Shown here: piece by piece, positions 1-6,957 of the stretch
How positions within the stretch are numbered: the stretch's first letter is position 1
Layout of the letters: each line of letters opens with the position of its first letter
From: Colimorpha_A sp045533115
GTDB lineage: Bacteria; Bacillota; Clostridia; Oscillospirales; CAG-272
DNA: 17,717 nt
Assembly (NCBI GenBank): GCA_045533115.1
Contig: JAZSHF010000030.1
Coordinates: forward strand, 1-17,717
Reading direction: 5' to 3'
Position numbers and translations under genes: made by a program
Notes under the pieces: generated by a model
What the model was told of the DNA's origin: nothing
What the model saw: only the letters and a program-made list of their open reading frames with translations
The model's database searches: none

Positions 1-488
1 AGGAAGACACTATCGTTACGATCCAAATAGCCATGCTTCTTGCTGAAAAGTTCGGTATGGAATACACAGACACCGACGGGCAGAAGAAGAGACCGGATAT
101 CATTCACCGCACCTCTCTCGGTTGCTACGAAAGAACACTTGCCTACCTTATCGAAAAATATGCAGGTGCATTCCCGACCTGGCTCGCTCCCGTTCAGGTC
201 AAGCTTCTTCCCATCGGAAACGAGCATCTTGATTACACCAACAAGATCGCAAAGCGTATGGAAGACCTCGGCATGCGCGTAGAAGTCGACGACCGTTATG
301 AGAAGATCGGTTACAAGATCCGTCAGGCACAGCTTTCAAAGACTCCTTATATGCTGATAATCGGCGACAAAGAAATGGAGGAAAACGCTGTTGCGGTTCG
401 TTCCTGGAAGAACGGCGACCTCGGTTCCGTCAACGTTGACAAGTTCATTTCCGATCTTGTTATCGAGATCGCGGAAAAAAGACGATAA
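1..488 (+). CDS. thrS: Threonyl-tRNA synthetase, C-terminal part (5' truncated by window)
   Basis: The reading frame is open from base 3 and ends at TAA 486-488, giving about 161 residues of a much longer enzyme that charges tRNA-Thr in the cytoplasm. The first ~60 residues are the end of the class II catalytic core, with the motif 3 region seen as IIHRTSLGCYER followed by AGAFPTWLAPVQV. The rest is the anticodon-binding domain, with VEVDDRYEKIGYKIRQAQ and TPYMLIIGDKE followed by the usual AVRSWKNGDLGS segment. The motif 3 stretch (TSLGCYERTLAYLIE) differs slightly from the common GSIERF form but is still clearly ThrRS. The internal ATG at 33 is not the start; the N-terminus lies upstream of the window. 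A strong hairpin terminator follows directly, so this is the last gene of its unit. Confidence 0.96.
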   Translation, partial: EDTIVTIQIAMLLAEKFGMEYTDTDGQKKRPDIIHRTSLGCYERTLAYLIEKYAGAFPTWLAPVQVKLLPIGNEHLDYTNKIAKRMEDLGMRVEVDDRYEKIGYKIRQAQLSKTPYMLIIGDKEMEENAVAVRSWKNGDLGSVNVDKFISDLVIEIAEKRR

Positions 489-499
489 TATTAACTTAA

Positions 500-521
500 G
501 GCGGCAGAAATGCCGCTTTTT
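500..521 (+). terminator. Rho-independent terminator after thrS
   Basis: GCGGCA (501-506) and TGCCGC (511-516) form a perfect 6-bp stem closed by a GAAA tetraloop and followed by five T residues. It starts 12 bases after the thrS stop codon. Confidence 0.9.
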
Positions 522-548
522 GTTATAAATATACCTCTTTGGTAATAT
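520..548 (+). promoter_or_regulatory. Candidate promoter for the DUF6512-like gene
   Basis: TTGTTA (520-525) and TAATAT (543-548) are separated by 17 bp, and TGG precedes the -10 as in extended -10 promoters. The -35 lies on the T-tract of the thrS terminator. The boxes are weak individually; the spacing and position make the call. Confidence 0.4.
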
Positions 549-570
549 ATTTTACTGTGGGGGTGATATT

Positions 571-1110
571 TTGAATAATAACAAAAAGGTTGAAAAAACG
601 TTATTTTTTTCTTTTTTAATATCAGTAATACTCGGTACACTATTTCACTTTGCTTTTGATTTTTTCGACGGCAACACGATTGTCGGCGCCTTCACGCCTG
701 TAAATGAGAGCATTTGGGAGCATCTTAAGCTTGTACTTGTGCCGTCAATTATCATAGGGGGTCTTGAGTATTTTGCCTTTGGAAAGGAATATAAGGGATA
801 TTTCGGTGCAAAGGGCTTTGCTACGCTTATCGGAATGCTGTTTGTACTCGTCGGATACTACACCTACAGCGGTATAATCGGCACAAATAATTTCGTTGCG
901 GATATTCTTCTTTTCATTGGCGGCGTTGCGCTTACATCGTTCTTCACATACATTTTTTTAACTAAGTTCAATTTCGGTGAACGTGAGTCGATAATCGGAA
1001 TATTGATAATTACATTTTTGCTTATCGTCTTTATGTTTTTTACATTTAATCCCCCAATGCTTGAGCTCTTCCGCGATCCGTTTTCGGAAGACTTTGGAAT
1101 AGTGTATTGA
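571..1110 (+). CDS. DUF6512-like integral membrane protein
   Basis: A 179-residue, very hydrophobic protein with about five predicted membrane segments (near residues 10-30, 55-71, 84-103, 108-131 and 140-160). The conserved-looking block FTPVNESIWEHLKL (41-54), between the first two segments, and FTFNPPMLELFRDP near the C-terminus resemble the uncharacterised DUF6512 family, recognised here from memory only. No enzyme motif is visible, so no function is assigned. The start is TTG at 571, supported by the GGGGGTGA ribosome site at 559-566; no ATG is better placed. It has its own weak promoter upstream and a hairpin terminator downstream, so it is probably transcribed alone. It is more A/T-rich than its neighbours, as expected of a membrane protein. 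Confidence 0.85.
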   Translation: MNNNKKVEKTLFFSFLISVILGTLFHFAFDFFDGNTIVGAFTPVNESIWEHLKLVLVPSIIIGGLEYFAFGKEYKGYFGAKGFATLIGMLFVLVGYYTYSGIIGTNNFVADILLFIGGVALTSFFTYIFLTKFNFGERESIIGILIITFLLIVFMFFTFNPPMLELFRDPFSEDFGIVY

Positions 1111-1153
1111 TAGGATGCATATTATTGGTATATTTATTCATAGCATCATTTGC

Positions 1154-1188
1154 ACACCGCTCGAAATTACCGTTTCGCGCGGTGTTTT
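1154..1188 (+). terminator. Likely terminator after the DUF6512-like gene
   Basis: ACACCGC (1154-1160) pairs with GCGGTGT (1179-1185). After a single mismatch, CGAAA (1162-1166) pairs with TTTCG (1173-1177) around a six-base loop. The T-tract is short (four T, counting the last stem base). The rest of 1111-1325 holds this hairpin, the argC promoter and its leader. The small open frame starting at 1107 has no family resemblance and crosses the hairpin and promoter. Confidence 0.7.
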
Positions 1189-1244
1189 ACCATTATGCAC
1201 TAAAAGATTTCGCTTTTTATTTATATTTTATATATATATCCAAC

Positions 1245-1273
1245 TTGACACTCATAAATAAATGTTGTATAAT
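1245..1273 (+). promoter_or_regulatory. Consensus promoter of the argCJBD operon
   Basis: A perfect -35 TTGACA (1245-1250) and a perfect -10 TATAAT (1268-1273) are separated by 17 bp. Transcription should start near 1280, about 45 bases ahead of argC. A promoter this strong in front of a biosynthetic operon suggests control by a repressor. Confidence 0.88.
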
Positions 1274-1294
1274 AAATGCATATTTGATTTCGTC

Positions 1295-1308
1295 TGCATT
1301 TATATGCA
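1295..1308 (+). promoter_or_regulatory. Candidate ARG box (ArgR/AhrC operator) in the argC leader
   Basis: TGCAT (1295-1299) and ATGCA (1304-1308) are inverted repeats separated by four A/T bases. This is the layout of an ARG box (TGAAT-4 A/T-ATTCA), with C replacing A symmetrically. Another TGCAT lies at 1277-1281, next to the -10. The site sits about 15-28 bases past the predicted start of transcription, compatible with repression. The half-sites are not the textbook sequence, so the assignment to ArgR is inference. Confidence 0.38.
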
Positions 1309-1325
1309 AAAATTGAGGTTTATAA

Positions 1326-2255
1326 ATGACAAAGGTTTTTATTGACGGAAGCGCCGGAACGACGGGGCTTCGTATTCACGAGCGCTTGTCCGAAAGAGAC
1401 GATATAACGCTTCTTACACTTCCCGACGAGCTTCGTAAGGATCCTGCCGCGAAAAGAGAAATATCCCTATCGGCAGACATTGTTTTCCTTTGCTTACCCG
1501 ATGATGCGGCAAGAGAAGCGGTAGCTAATATTGGAGATGGAGGTCCCGTCATAATCGACACCTCGACCGCCCACCGCACAAACTCCGACTGGGTATACGG
1601 TATGCCCGAGTTAAAGAAATACAGAGATAGGATAAAATCAAGCAAGCGTATTGCAAATCCCGGCTGCCACGCAAGCGGATTTGTTGCACTTGTTCAACCG
1701 CTTGTCGAGGCAGGGCTCATTTCAAGGGACGAGCTTCTTACCTGCTTTTCGATAACCGGCTATTCGGGCGGCGGAAAGAAAATGATAGCAGATTACGAAG
1801 ACACAAATCGCGATCCGCTCCTTTCTGCTCCGAGACAGTATGCTTTGACCCAAAATCATAAGCACTTGAAGGAAATGTCGGTTATTTCTTCACTAAATAA
1901 TTTACCTATCTTCTCCCCTATCGTTTCCGATTTCTACTGCGGCATGGAGGTCACGGTTCCCCTGTTCGCAAAGCAGATTAAGGGGAATGTTAATGATGTC
2001 AAGGAGCTATACAGAAGCATCTATAACGGACCTGTCGTCAGATATTCGGAGAATCCCTCTGAGGACGGACTTATGTCGGCATCAAAATTCGACCACGACG
2101 ACGGAATGGAAATTTCCGTTCTCGGAAACGATGAACGAATTCTTCTCGTATCAAGATTCGACAATCTCGGCAAAGGCGCGTCAGGTGCCGCAATACAGAA
2201 TATGAACATGGTTCTCGACTGTGACGAAACAACGGGACTTTCACTGAAAGGATAA
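1326..2255 (+). CDS. argC: N-acetyl-gamma-glutamyl-phosphate reductase, short (type 2) form
   Basis: NADPH-dependent reduction of N-acetylglutamyl-phosphate to N-acetylglutamate semialdehyde, the third step of arginine synthesis. The N-terminal Rossmann motif is IDGSAGTTGLRIHERL (6-21). The catalytic cysteine is Cys114 in ANPGCHASGF, and GYSGGGKKM and NHKHLKE provide the expected downstream active-site region. At 309 residues it matches the shorter type 2 ArgC group rather than the ~345-residue type 1 enzyme; the N-terminal sequence also fits type 2. The ATG at 1326 has TGAGGT (1314-1319) six bases upstream. It is the first gene of argCJBD, with argJ starting five bases after its stop. Confidence 0.95.
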   Translation: MTKVFIDGSAGTTGLRIHERLSERDDITLLTLPDELRKDPAAKREISLSADIVFLCLPDDAAREAVANIGDGGPVIIDTSTAHRTNSDWVYGMPELKKYRDRIKSSKRIANPGCHASGFVALVQPLVEAGLISRDELLTCFSITGYSGGGKKMIADYEDTNRDPLLSAPRQYALTQNHKHLKEMSVISSLNNLPIFSPIVSDFYCGMEVTVPLFAKQIKGNVNDVKELYRSIYNGPVVRYSENPSEDGLMSASKFDHDDGMEISVLGNDERILLVSRFDNLGKGASGAAIQNMNMVLDCDETTGLSLKG

Positions 2256-2260
2256 AGAAT

Positions 2261-3475
2261 ATGAAAATTATTTCCGGCGGAGTAACCGCCTCAAAAGGCT
2301 TCAAGGCTTCGGGTGTACACTGCGGGATCCGAAAGAATCGCACCAAAAAGGATCTTGCGCTTATCGTAAGCGACGTTATTTGTAACGCGGCTGCAGTTTA
2401 TACGACCAACCTCGTTAAGGGCGCTCCTCTCACCGTAACAAAGAATCATATAAGCGACGGCAAGGCGCAGGCTGTGATCTGCAATAGCGGCAACGCCAAC
2501 ACCTGCAACGCAAACGGAATAGAGATCGCCGAGGAAATGAGTGCGCTTGTCGCAGAATATACCGGCGTCAAGGCAAGCGACGTGATCGTAGCTTCAACGG
2601 GCGTCATCGGACAACCTCTTAACCTTGAGCCGATCACAAACGGAATGGCTCCTCTGACCGCTGCTCTTTCGTATGACGGCGGAGCTGACGCCGGCGAAGC
2701 GATCCTTACGACCGATACTGTTCTTAAGGAGATCGCAGTTGAATTTGAGCTTAGCGGAAAGACCTGTCATATCGGCGGTATCGCTAAGGGCTCCGGTATG
2801 ATCCACCCGAATATGGCAACAATGCTCGTGTTTATCACGACCGATGCGGCAATCTCTGCCGAAATGCTCTCGAAAGCACTTAAGAGCGACATAGCCGACA
2901 CCTTCAATATGTTGAGTGTTGACGGCGACACCTCTACTAACGATATGGTCTCCGTTATGGCAAACGGTTTGGCGGGCAACGCAGAAATCGTAAGCGAGGG
3001 AGAGGACTTTTCCGAGTTTATGAAAGCGCTTAACTCCGTCACAATTTACCTCTGTAAGATGATAGCGGGCGACGGCGAGGGCGCGACCAAGCTTCTTGAA
3101 TGTCACGTAATGGGGGGCAAGGATATAGCTACGGCTAAGACGGTCGCAAAGAGTGTTATTTGCTCTTCCCTCCTTAAAGCCGCTATGTTTGGTGCTGACG
3201 CTAACTGGGGACGCGTTCTCTGTGCTATCGGCTACAGCGGTGCTGACGTAGACGTAAACCGCGTAGACGTAAGCTTCGTTTCTCCCAAGGGCATAATTGC
3301 AGTTTGCAAGAACGGTGCAGGCGTTCCTTTCTCCGAGGAAAAGGCAAAAGAGATACTTCTTGAAAAAGAGATCACGATTGAGATTGCTCTTAATCAGGCA
3401 GATGCGGAGGCTACTGCCTGGGGCTGTGATCTTACATACGATTACGTAAAAATTAACGGTGACTACCGTACCTAA
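2261..3475 (+). CDS. argJ: Glutamate N-acetyltransferase / amino-acid N-acetyltransferase
   Basis: ArgJ moves the acetyl group from N-acetylornithine to glutamate, closing the acetyl cycle; bifunctional members also make N-acetylglutamate from acetyl-CoA. The 404-residue length is typical. The self-cleavage site is present in KGSGMIHPNMATMLVF, with Ala186-Thr187 as the scissile bond and Thr187 as the new N-terminal nucleophile of the beta chain. CNSGNANTCN (74-83) and ASTGVIGQPL (111-120) are the usual alpha-chain motifs. The ATG at 2261 is preceded by AAAGGA inside the end of argC, consistent with translational coupling. No argA is visible, so bifunctionality is plausible, but the sequence alone does not decide it. 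Confidence 0.96.
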   Translation: MKIISGGVTASKGFKASGVHCGIRKNRTKKDLALIVSDVICNAAAVYTTNLVKGAPLTVTKNHISDGKAQAVICNSGNANTCNANGIEIAEEMSALVAEYTGVKASDVIVASTGVIGQPLNLEPITNGMAPLTAALSYDGGADAGEAILTTDTVLKEIAVEFELSGKTCHIGGIAKGSGMIHPNMATMLVFITTDAAISAEMLSKALKSDIADTFNMLSVDGDTSTNDMVSVMANGLAGNAEIVSEGEDFSEFMKALNSVTIYLCKMIAGDGEGATKLLECHVMGGKDIATAKTVAKSVICSSLLKAAMFGADANWGRVLCAIGYSGADVDVNRVDVSFVSPKGIIAVCKNGAGVPFSEEKAKEILLEKEITIEIALNQADAEATAWGCDLTYDYVKINGDYRT

Positions 3476-3485
3476 GGGAATAACT

Positions 3486-4349
3486 ATGAATACTGAAATT
3501 TCAAATGCACAGCGCGCCGAAGTATTGACTCAAGCGCTTCCTTATATCAGAAAATACGTCGGCAAGACAGTCGTTATCAAGTACGGCGGAAATGCAATGA
3601 TCGATGAATCGCTCAAGCAGCAGGTAATGGAGGACATTGCGCTTCTTTGGCTTATCGGCGTCAAGGTCGTGCTCATACACGGCGGCGGTCCCGAAATTTC
3701 CGATATGATGAAAAAGCTTGGCAAGCAGCCCGAGTTTGTCAACGGTCTTCGCGTAACCGATAAGGAGACCGTCGATATCGTTCAGATGGTTCTGGCAGGT
3801 AAAGTCAACAAATCGCTCGTTACCCTGCTTCAAATGAAAGGCGGACACGCTGTAGGACTTTCGGGAATGGACGGGGGAATTATTGAGGCGACTATCAAGG
3901 ACGAGCGTCTTGGATTTGTCGGCGAAATAACAAAGGTTCGTTCTCAGCCGATAACCGACCTTCTTGAAAAGAATTATATTCCCGTAATATCGACAGTAGC
4001 ATCCGACCGTTCAGGCAACGTATACAACATAAACGGCGATACTGCCGCCGCATACATTGCAGGTGCTATGAATGCAGAGCGTTTAATAATGATGACAGAC
4101 GTTGCCGGCATCCTTCGCGATAAAGACGATCCGTCGACGCTTATTCCGAAGGTCACCGTTTCTGAAGCTAAGATGCTTTATGAAAGCGGAATTGTTTCGG
4201 GCGGAATGATACCGAAGGTTGACTGCTGTATTGAAGCAATCAACGCGGGTGTTAAGAACGTGACTATCATGGATGGTAGAATTCCTCACGCGATTCTCAT
4301 GGAGCTTCTTACCGACGAGGGCGCAGGAACGATGGTAATGGGTGAATAA
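3486..4349 (+). CDS. argB: Acetylglutamate kinase, probably arginine-inhibited
   Basis: Phosphorylates N-acetylglutamate with ATP, the second step of the pathway. Family motifs are VIKYGGNAM near the N-terminus, LIHGGGPEIS for substrate and phosphate binding, and NGLRVTDKETVDIVQMVLAGKVNK. Two traits match the arginine-sensitive hexameric class: an N-terminal helix before the first strand (AQRAEVLTQALPYIRKY) and the C-terminal pattern HAILMELLTDEGAGTMV. End-product inhibition is therefore inferred. I chose the ATG at 3486 (287 residues) over the in-frame GTG at 3459, because AAGGGAA (3474-3480) lies six bases ahead of it and the GTG would overlap argJ by 17 bases. Confidence 0.95.
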   Translation: MNTEISNAQRAEVLTQALPYIRKYVGKTVVIKYGGNAMIDESLKQQVMEDIALLWLIGVKVVLIHGGGPEISDMMKKLGKQPEFVNGLRVTDKETVDIVQMVLAGKVNKSLVTLLQMKGGHAVGLSGMDGGIIEATIKDERLGFVGEITKVRSQPITDLLEKNYIPVISTVASDRSGNVYNINGDTAAAYIAGAMNAERLIMMTDVAGILRDKDDPSTLIPKVTVSEAKMLYESGIVSGGMIPKVDCCIEAINAGVKNVTIMDGRIPHAILMELLTDEGAGTMVMGE

Positions 4350-4350
4350 T

Positions 4351-5514
4351 ATGTCAATCAAGGAACTTGATAAAGAGTATATTGCAGGAACGTATTCCCG
4401 CTTCCCCGTTGAGATAGTAAGCGGTAAAGGTTCCCTCGTTTACGACGAAAACGGCAAGGAATATATAGATATGGGCTCCGGCATCGGTGTAACCGCCTTC
4501 GGAATCGCTGACGATGAGTGGCAAAAGGCAATCACGGATCAGATTTCAAAGGTTCAGCATACCTCTAACCTATATTATACCGAGCCGTGTGCTAAGCTTG
4601 CGGAGATTCTCTGCACCAAAACGGGAATGAAAAAGGTCTTCTTCAGCAACTCGGGTGCCGAAGCGAATGAATGTGCGATTAAGGTCGCAAGAAAATACGC
4701 CGCGGAAAAAAAAGGTGCCGACCACTTTACGATCATAACCCTCGTAAACAGCTTCCACGGCAGAACGCTGACGACGCTCTCGGCAACAGGTCAGGAACAC
4801 TACCACGAGCTGTTCCAACCGCTTACTCCGGGATTCGTTCATATTGATTCAAACAAGCACGATGAGCTTCTCGCTCTCGTTAAATCGACGAAAGCCGCCG
4901 CAATAATGATCGAGATCATTCAGGGCGAGGGCGGTGTCCTCAACACTCCTAAAGAGTTTATAGAAGAGGCTTACAGAATTGCAAAAGAAGAGGACGTTGT
5001 TCTGATAATTGACGAGGTTCAGACAGGCAACGGCAGAACGGGTGAATTCTACGCCTATATGAATTATGGAATAAAGCCCGATGTAGTTACGACCGCAAAG
5101 GGACTTGGCGGTGGACTTCCTATCGGTGCCGCGATCCTCGGTGAAAAGGTAGAGTCTGTACTCGGATTCGGGGACCACGGCTCCACCTACGGCGGAAATC
5201 CCGTTTGTTCGGCAGGAGCTTGTTCGGTCATATCTAGAATTGACGATGCTTTTCTCAATGAAGTCAAGAGAAAGCACGCTCTTGTTCTTGAAGCCCTAAA
5301 CGGCAAGAAAGGCATTAAATCTGTCAGCGGAATGGGTCTTATGATAGGGATCGAGACCGAAAAGCCCGCAATCGATGTTGTCAAGGAATGTATCAACCGC
5401 GGAGTTCTTTGCCTCACTGCAAAGAACAAGGTTCGCTTGCTTCCCGCTCTTAACATCCCGTGTGATCTTCTGATCAAGGCTGTAAATATCATTTGTGACA
5501 TTTGCGCCGAATAA
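4351..5514 (+). CDS. argD: Acetylornithine aminotransferase
   Basis: PLP-dependent, class III aminotransferase that converts N-acetylglutamate semialdehyde to N-acetylornithine. The cofactor lysine is Lys250 in TTAKGLGGGLPIGA, Asp221 of IIDEVQTGNGRTG should contact the pyridine nitrogen, and FFSNSGAEANECAIK (97-111) binds the PLP phosphate. The ATG at 4351 (387 residues) is preferred to an in-frame GTG at 4342 that overlaps argB; GGGTGA at the end of argB can act as ribosome site. It is the last gene of the operon and is followed by a bidirectional terminator. argF, argG and argH are not in this window, so later steps must be encoded elsewhere. Confidence 0.95.
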   Translation: MSIKELDKEYIAGTYSRFPVEIVSGKGSLVYDENGKEYIDMGSGIGVTAFGIADDEWQKAITDQISKVQHTSNLYYTEPCAKLAEILCTKTGMKKVFFSNSGAEANECAIKVARKYAAEKKGADHFTIITLVNSFHGRTLTTLSATGQEHYHELFQPLTPGFVHIDSNKHDELLALVKSTKAAAIMIEIIQGEGGVLNTPKEFIEEAYRIAKEEDVVLIIDEVQTGNGRTGEFYAYMNYGIKPDVVTTAKGLGGGLPIGAAILGEKVESVLGFGDHGSTYGGNPVCSAGACSVISRIDDAFLNEVKRKHALVLEALNGKKGIKSVSGMGLMIGIETEKPAIDVVKECINRGVLCLTAKNKVRLLPALNIPCDLLIKAVNIICDICAE

Positions 5515-5518
5515 ATTA

Positions 5519-5545
5519 AAAGACCTGCAGCTTATGCAGGTCTTT
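5519..5545. terminator. Bidirectional terminator between argD and nrdR
   Basis: AAAGACCTGCA (5519-5529) and TGCAGGTCTTT (5535-5545) form an 11-bp perfect stem around GCTTA. A/T-rich flanks on both sides allow it to end the argCJBD transcript on one strand and nrdR on the other. Confidence 0.9.
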
Positions 5546-5551
5546 GCTATT

Positions 5552-6016
5552 TTAACTTTTTTCGCTTTTAAGATTATTAAGCTCGTCCATAAATGTCTCA
5601 ACGTCCTTGAATTCGCGGTATACAGACGCAAAACGAACGTAGGAGACCTCATCAAGCTCCTTAAGTTTTTTCATAACGAGCTTTCCTATATCTGAGGTAC
5701 GGAACTCCGTTTTAAGAGTATTCTTAAGCTCATCCTCAATATCGTCAACGATCTTCTTGATCTGCTCGTTGGTTACAGGACGCTTGTAACACGCTTGAAG
5801 GAGTCCGGTCAATATCTTATTTCTATCAAAGAGCTGAAGCGAATTGTCCTTTTTAATGACTACGAGGGGCGCTGTATTGGTAACCTCATATGTTTCGTAC
5901 GTTGTAAAACGGTTTTTGCAGGCAAGGCACTCGCGGCGGCGTCTTATACCGCCGTTATCGGTAGGACGCGAGTCGATAACCTTACTGTCTGCAAAATCGC
6001 ATATTGGACACTTCAT
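5552..6016 (-). CDS. nrdR: Ribonucleotide reductase repressor NrdR
   Basis: A 154-residue nucleotide-sensing repressor of ribonucleotide reductase genes. The N-terminal zinc ribbon has Cys3 and Cys6 (MKCPICDF) and Cys30 and Cys33 (ECLACKNRFTTYE), with the diagnostic RRRREC stretch between them. The ATP-cone domain begins around residue 50 (VVIKKDNSLQLFDRNKI) and runs to about 140. The ATG at 6016 is preceded on its strand by AAAGGAT, eight bases upstream. The gene is transcribed alone, divergent from the AIM24-family gene and convergent with argD. No ribonucleotide reductase gene is nearby, so its targets are elsewhere. Confidence 0.97.
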   Translation of the reverse strand: MKCPICDFADSKVIDSRPTDNGGIRRRRECLACKNRFTTYETYEVTNTAPLVVIKKDNSLQLFDRNKILTGLLQACYKRPVTNEQIKKIVDDIEDELKNTLKTEFRTSDIGKLVMKKLKELDEVSYVRFASVYREFKDVETFMDELNNLKSEKS

Positions 6017-6047
6017 AAAAACAGATCCTTTCGCATATTGATAATAT

Positions 6048-6076
6048 ATTATAACATTATTCGACGGCTTTGTAAA
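6048..6076 (-). promoter_or_regulatory. Promoter of nrdR
   Basis: On the minus strand, TTTACA (6071-6076) and a perfect TATAAT (6048-6053) are separated by 17 bp. The -10 overlaps a 12-bp palindrome (ATAATATATTAT, 6041-6052), a possible but unproven site for self-regulation. Confidence 0.75.
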
Positions 6077-6091
6077 TAGGTTTTTTAAGTA

Positions 6092-6120
6092 TTGACATTA
6101 TAGCTGTCAAATGTTAAAAT
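6092..6120 (+). promoter_or_regulatory. Promoter of the AIM24-family gene
   Basis: TTGACA (6092-6097) and TAAAAT (6115-6120) are separated by 17 bp, with transcription expected to start near 6127. The -35 boxes of this promoter and of the divergent nrdR promoter are only 15 bp apart. Confidence 0.82.
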
Positions 6121-6131
6121 AATTTTAACAT
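6111..6131. promoter_or_regulatory. Perfect 21-bp palindrome over the -10: candidate Fur/PerR-type operator
   Basis: Arms ATGTTAAAAT (6111-6120) and ATTTTAACAT (6122-6131) are exact inverted repeats around a single A. The inner 15 bases have the 7-1-7 form of Fur-family boxes with the AAT-N-ATT core, and differ from the PerR consensus half TTATAAT only by T to A at the fourth base. The site covers the -10 and the likely start, where a repressor would block transcription. A second inverted repeat, TTGACA/TGTCAA (6092-6097 and 6105-6110), overlaps the -35. Which regulator binds is inference. Confidence 0.45.
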
Positions 6132-6149
6132 AAATATTGGGAGTACATT

Positions 6150-6830
6150 ATGAAGTATAAGATTGAAGGCACACCGCTTCCCGTTGTTATATGCACCCTT
6201 GAGAACGGAGAAAGTATGATAACAGAGCGTGGATCTATGAGCTGGATGAGTCCGAACATGAAAATGGAAACGACCTCAAACGGCGGTCTGGGAAAAGCAT
6301 TCGGAAGAATGTTCACGGGTGAAGCTATGTTTCAGAACAGATATACGGTTCAGGGCGGCGCGGGCACGATTGCGTTCGCATCGAGCTTCCCCGGTTCTAT
6401 CCTCGCGCTCGAGATCACACCCGATCTTCCCATAATCGTACAAAAGCGCGCGTTTCTTGCTGCAACGGAGGGCGTTACTCTATCGGTTCATTTCCAAAAG
6501 AAATTCGGCGCGGGTCTTTTCGGCGGTGAAGGCTTTATTATGCAGAAGCTTTCGGGAAGCGGAATTGCATTCATCGAGATCGACGGTCACGCAGTCGATT
6601 ATGAGCTCGCCCCGGGTCAGCAGATCATTGTTGATACCGGCTACCTTGCAAAGATGGACAGCACGTGTCAAATGAATATCACGTCGGTTCCCGGTCTTAA
6701 AAACAAGATATTTGGTGGAGAGGGCTTCTTTAATACCGTAATTACCGGTCCCGGAAAGGTTACACTCCAGACCATGCCTATTCACAGCGTTGCCGCTTCC
6801 CTTTCGACCTACTTTTCGGGCGGAAAGTAA
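6150..6830 (+). CDS. AIM24/TIGR00266-family protein
   Basis: A 226-residue, glycine-rich beta protein of the AIM24 (TIGR00266) family, whose bacterial members have no settled role. Recognisable stretches include MITERGSMSWMSPNMKMET near residue 25, the GGLGKAFGRMFTGEAMFQNRYT block, IVQKRAFLAATEGV, and repeated FGGEGF motifs (FGGEGFIMQKLSGSG and FGGEGFFNTVITGPG). No signal peptide or membrane segment is seen, so it is probably cytoplasmic. The ATG at 6150 has GGGAG six bases upstream. It is a single gene with a good promoter carrying a perfect palindrome, so it looks specifically regulated. The rplS promoter follows and I see no strong terminator between them. Confidence 0.9.
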   Translation: MKYKIEGTPLPVVICTLENGESMITERGSMSWMSPNMKMETTSNGGLGKAFGRMFTGEAMFQNRYTVQGGAGTIAFASSFPGSILALEITPDLPIIVQKRAFLAATEGVTLSVHFQKKFGAGLFGGEGFIMQKLSGSGIAFIEIDGHAVDYELAPGQQIIVDTGYLAKMDSTCQMNITSVPGLKNKIFGGEGFFNTVITGPGKVTLQTMPIHSVAASLSTYFSGGK

Positions 6831-6864
6831 TATTGTAAACAAAGTGTAAACTTTGAATTTGCTA

Positions 6865-6893
6865 TTGTATTATTATAAATTGTATGGTATAAT
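6865..6893 (+). promoter_or_regulatory. Extended -10 promoter of rplS
   Basis: TATAAT (6888-6893) is preceded by TGG, giving an extended -10. The -35 candidate TTGTAT (6865-6870) is weak but correctly spaced at 17 bp. Transcription should start near 6900, leaving a leader of about 64 bases. Confidence 0.75.
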
Positions 6894-6899
6894 TCTCCT

Positions 6900-6957
6900 G
6901 TTAACTATGGGTGGTCCACTGCGACGCTCTGCACGAACACCCTGAATATAAGGAGGA
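6900..6957 (+). ncRNA. Candidate ribosomal protein L19 leader
   Basis: The short untranslated leader of rplS contains GGGTG (6909-6913) pairing with CACCC (6938-6942), enclosing a structured interior, and ends at the ribosome site AGGAGG (6951-6956). Position and size fit the autoregulatory L19 leader known from Firmicutes, but I cannot test it against the covariance model, so the family name rests mostly on context. Confidence 0.5.

Noticed and set aside
1107..1316. Small plus-strand open frame after the DUF6512-like gene
   Set aside because: It runs through a terminator hairpin and the consensus argC promoter, has no convincing ribosome site and resembles no known protein.
2594..3106. Long minus-strand open frame (170 codons) opposite argJ
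   Set aside because: It is a shadow of a strongly conserved argJ, and its translation shows no family motif.
3459..3485. Upstream GTG start for argB overlapping argJ
   Set aside because: The ATG at 3486 has a well-spaced AAGGGAA site and gives the usual N-terminal helix and length.
4700..4720. Run of eight A in argD that could cause slippage
   Set aside because: The frame continues intact through a complete enzyme on both sides; ordinary Glu-Lys-Lys codons explain it.
6893..6957. TTCTCCT (6893-6899) complementary to the rplS ribosome site AGGAGGA (6951-6957), as an anti-Shine-Dalgarno switch
   Set aside because: The predicted transcription start is near 6900, so the upstream half would not be in the RNA.
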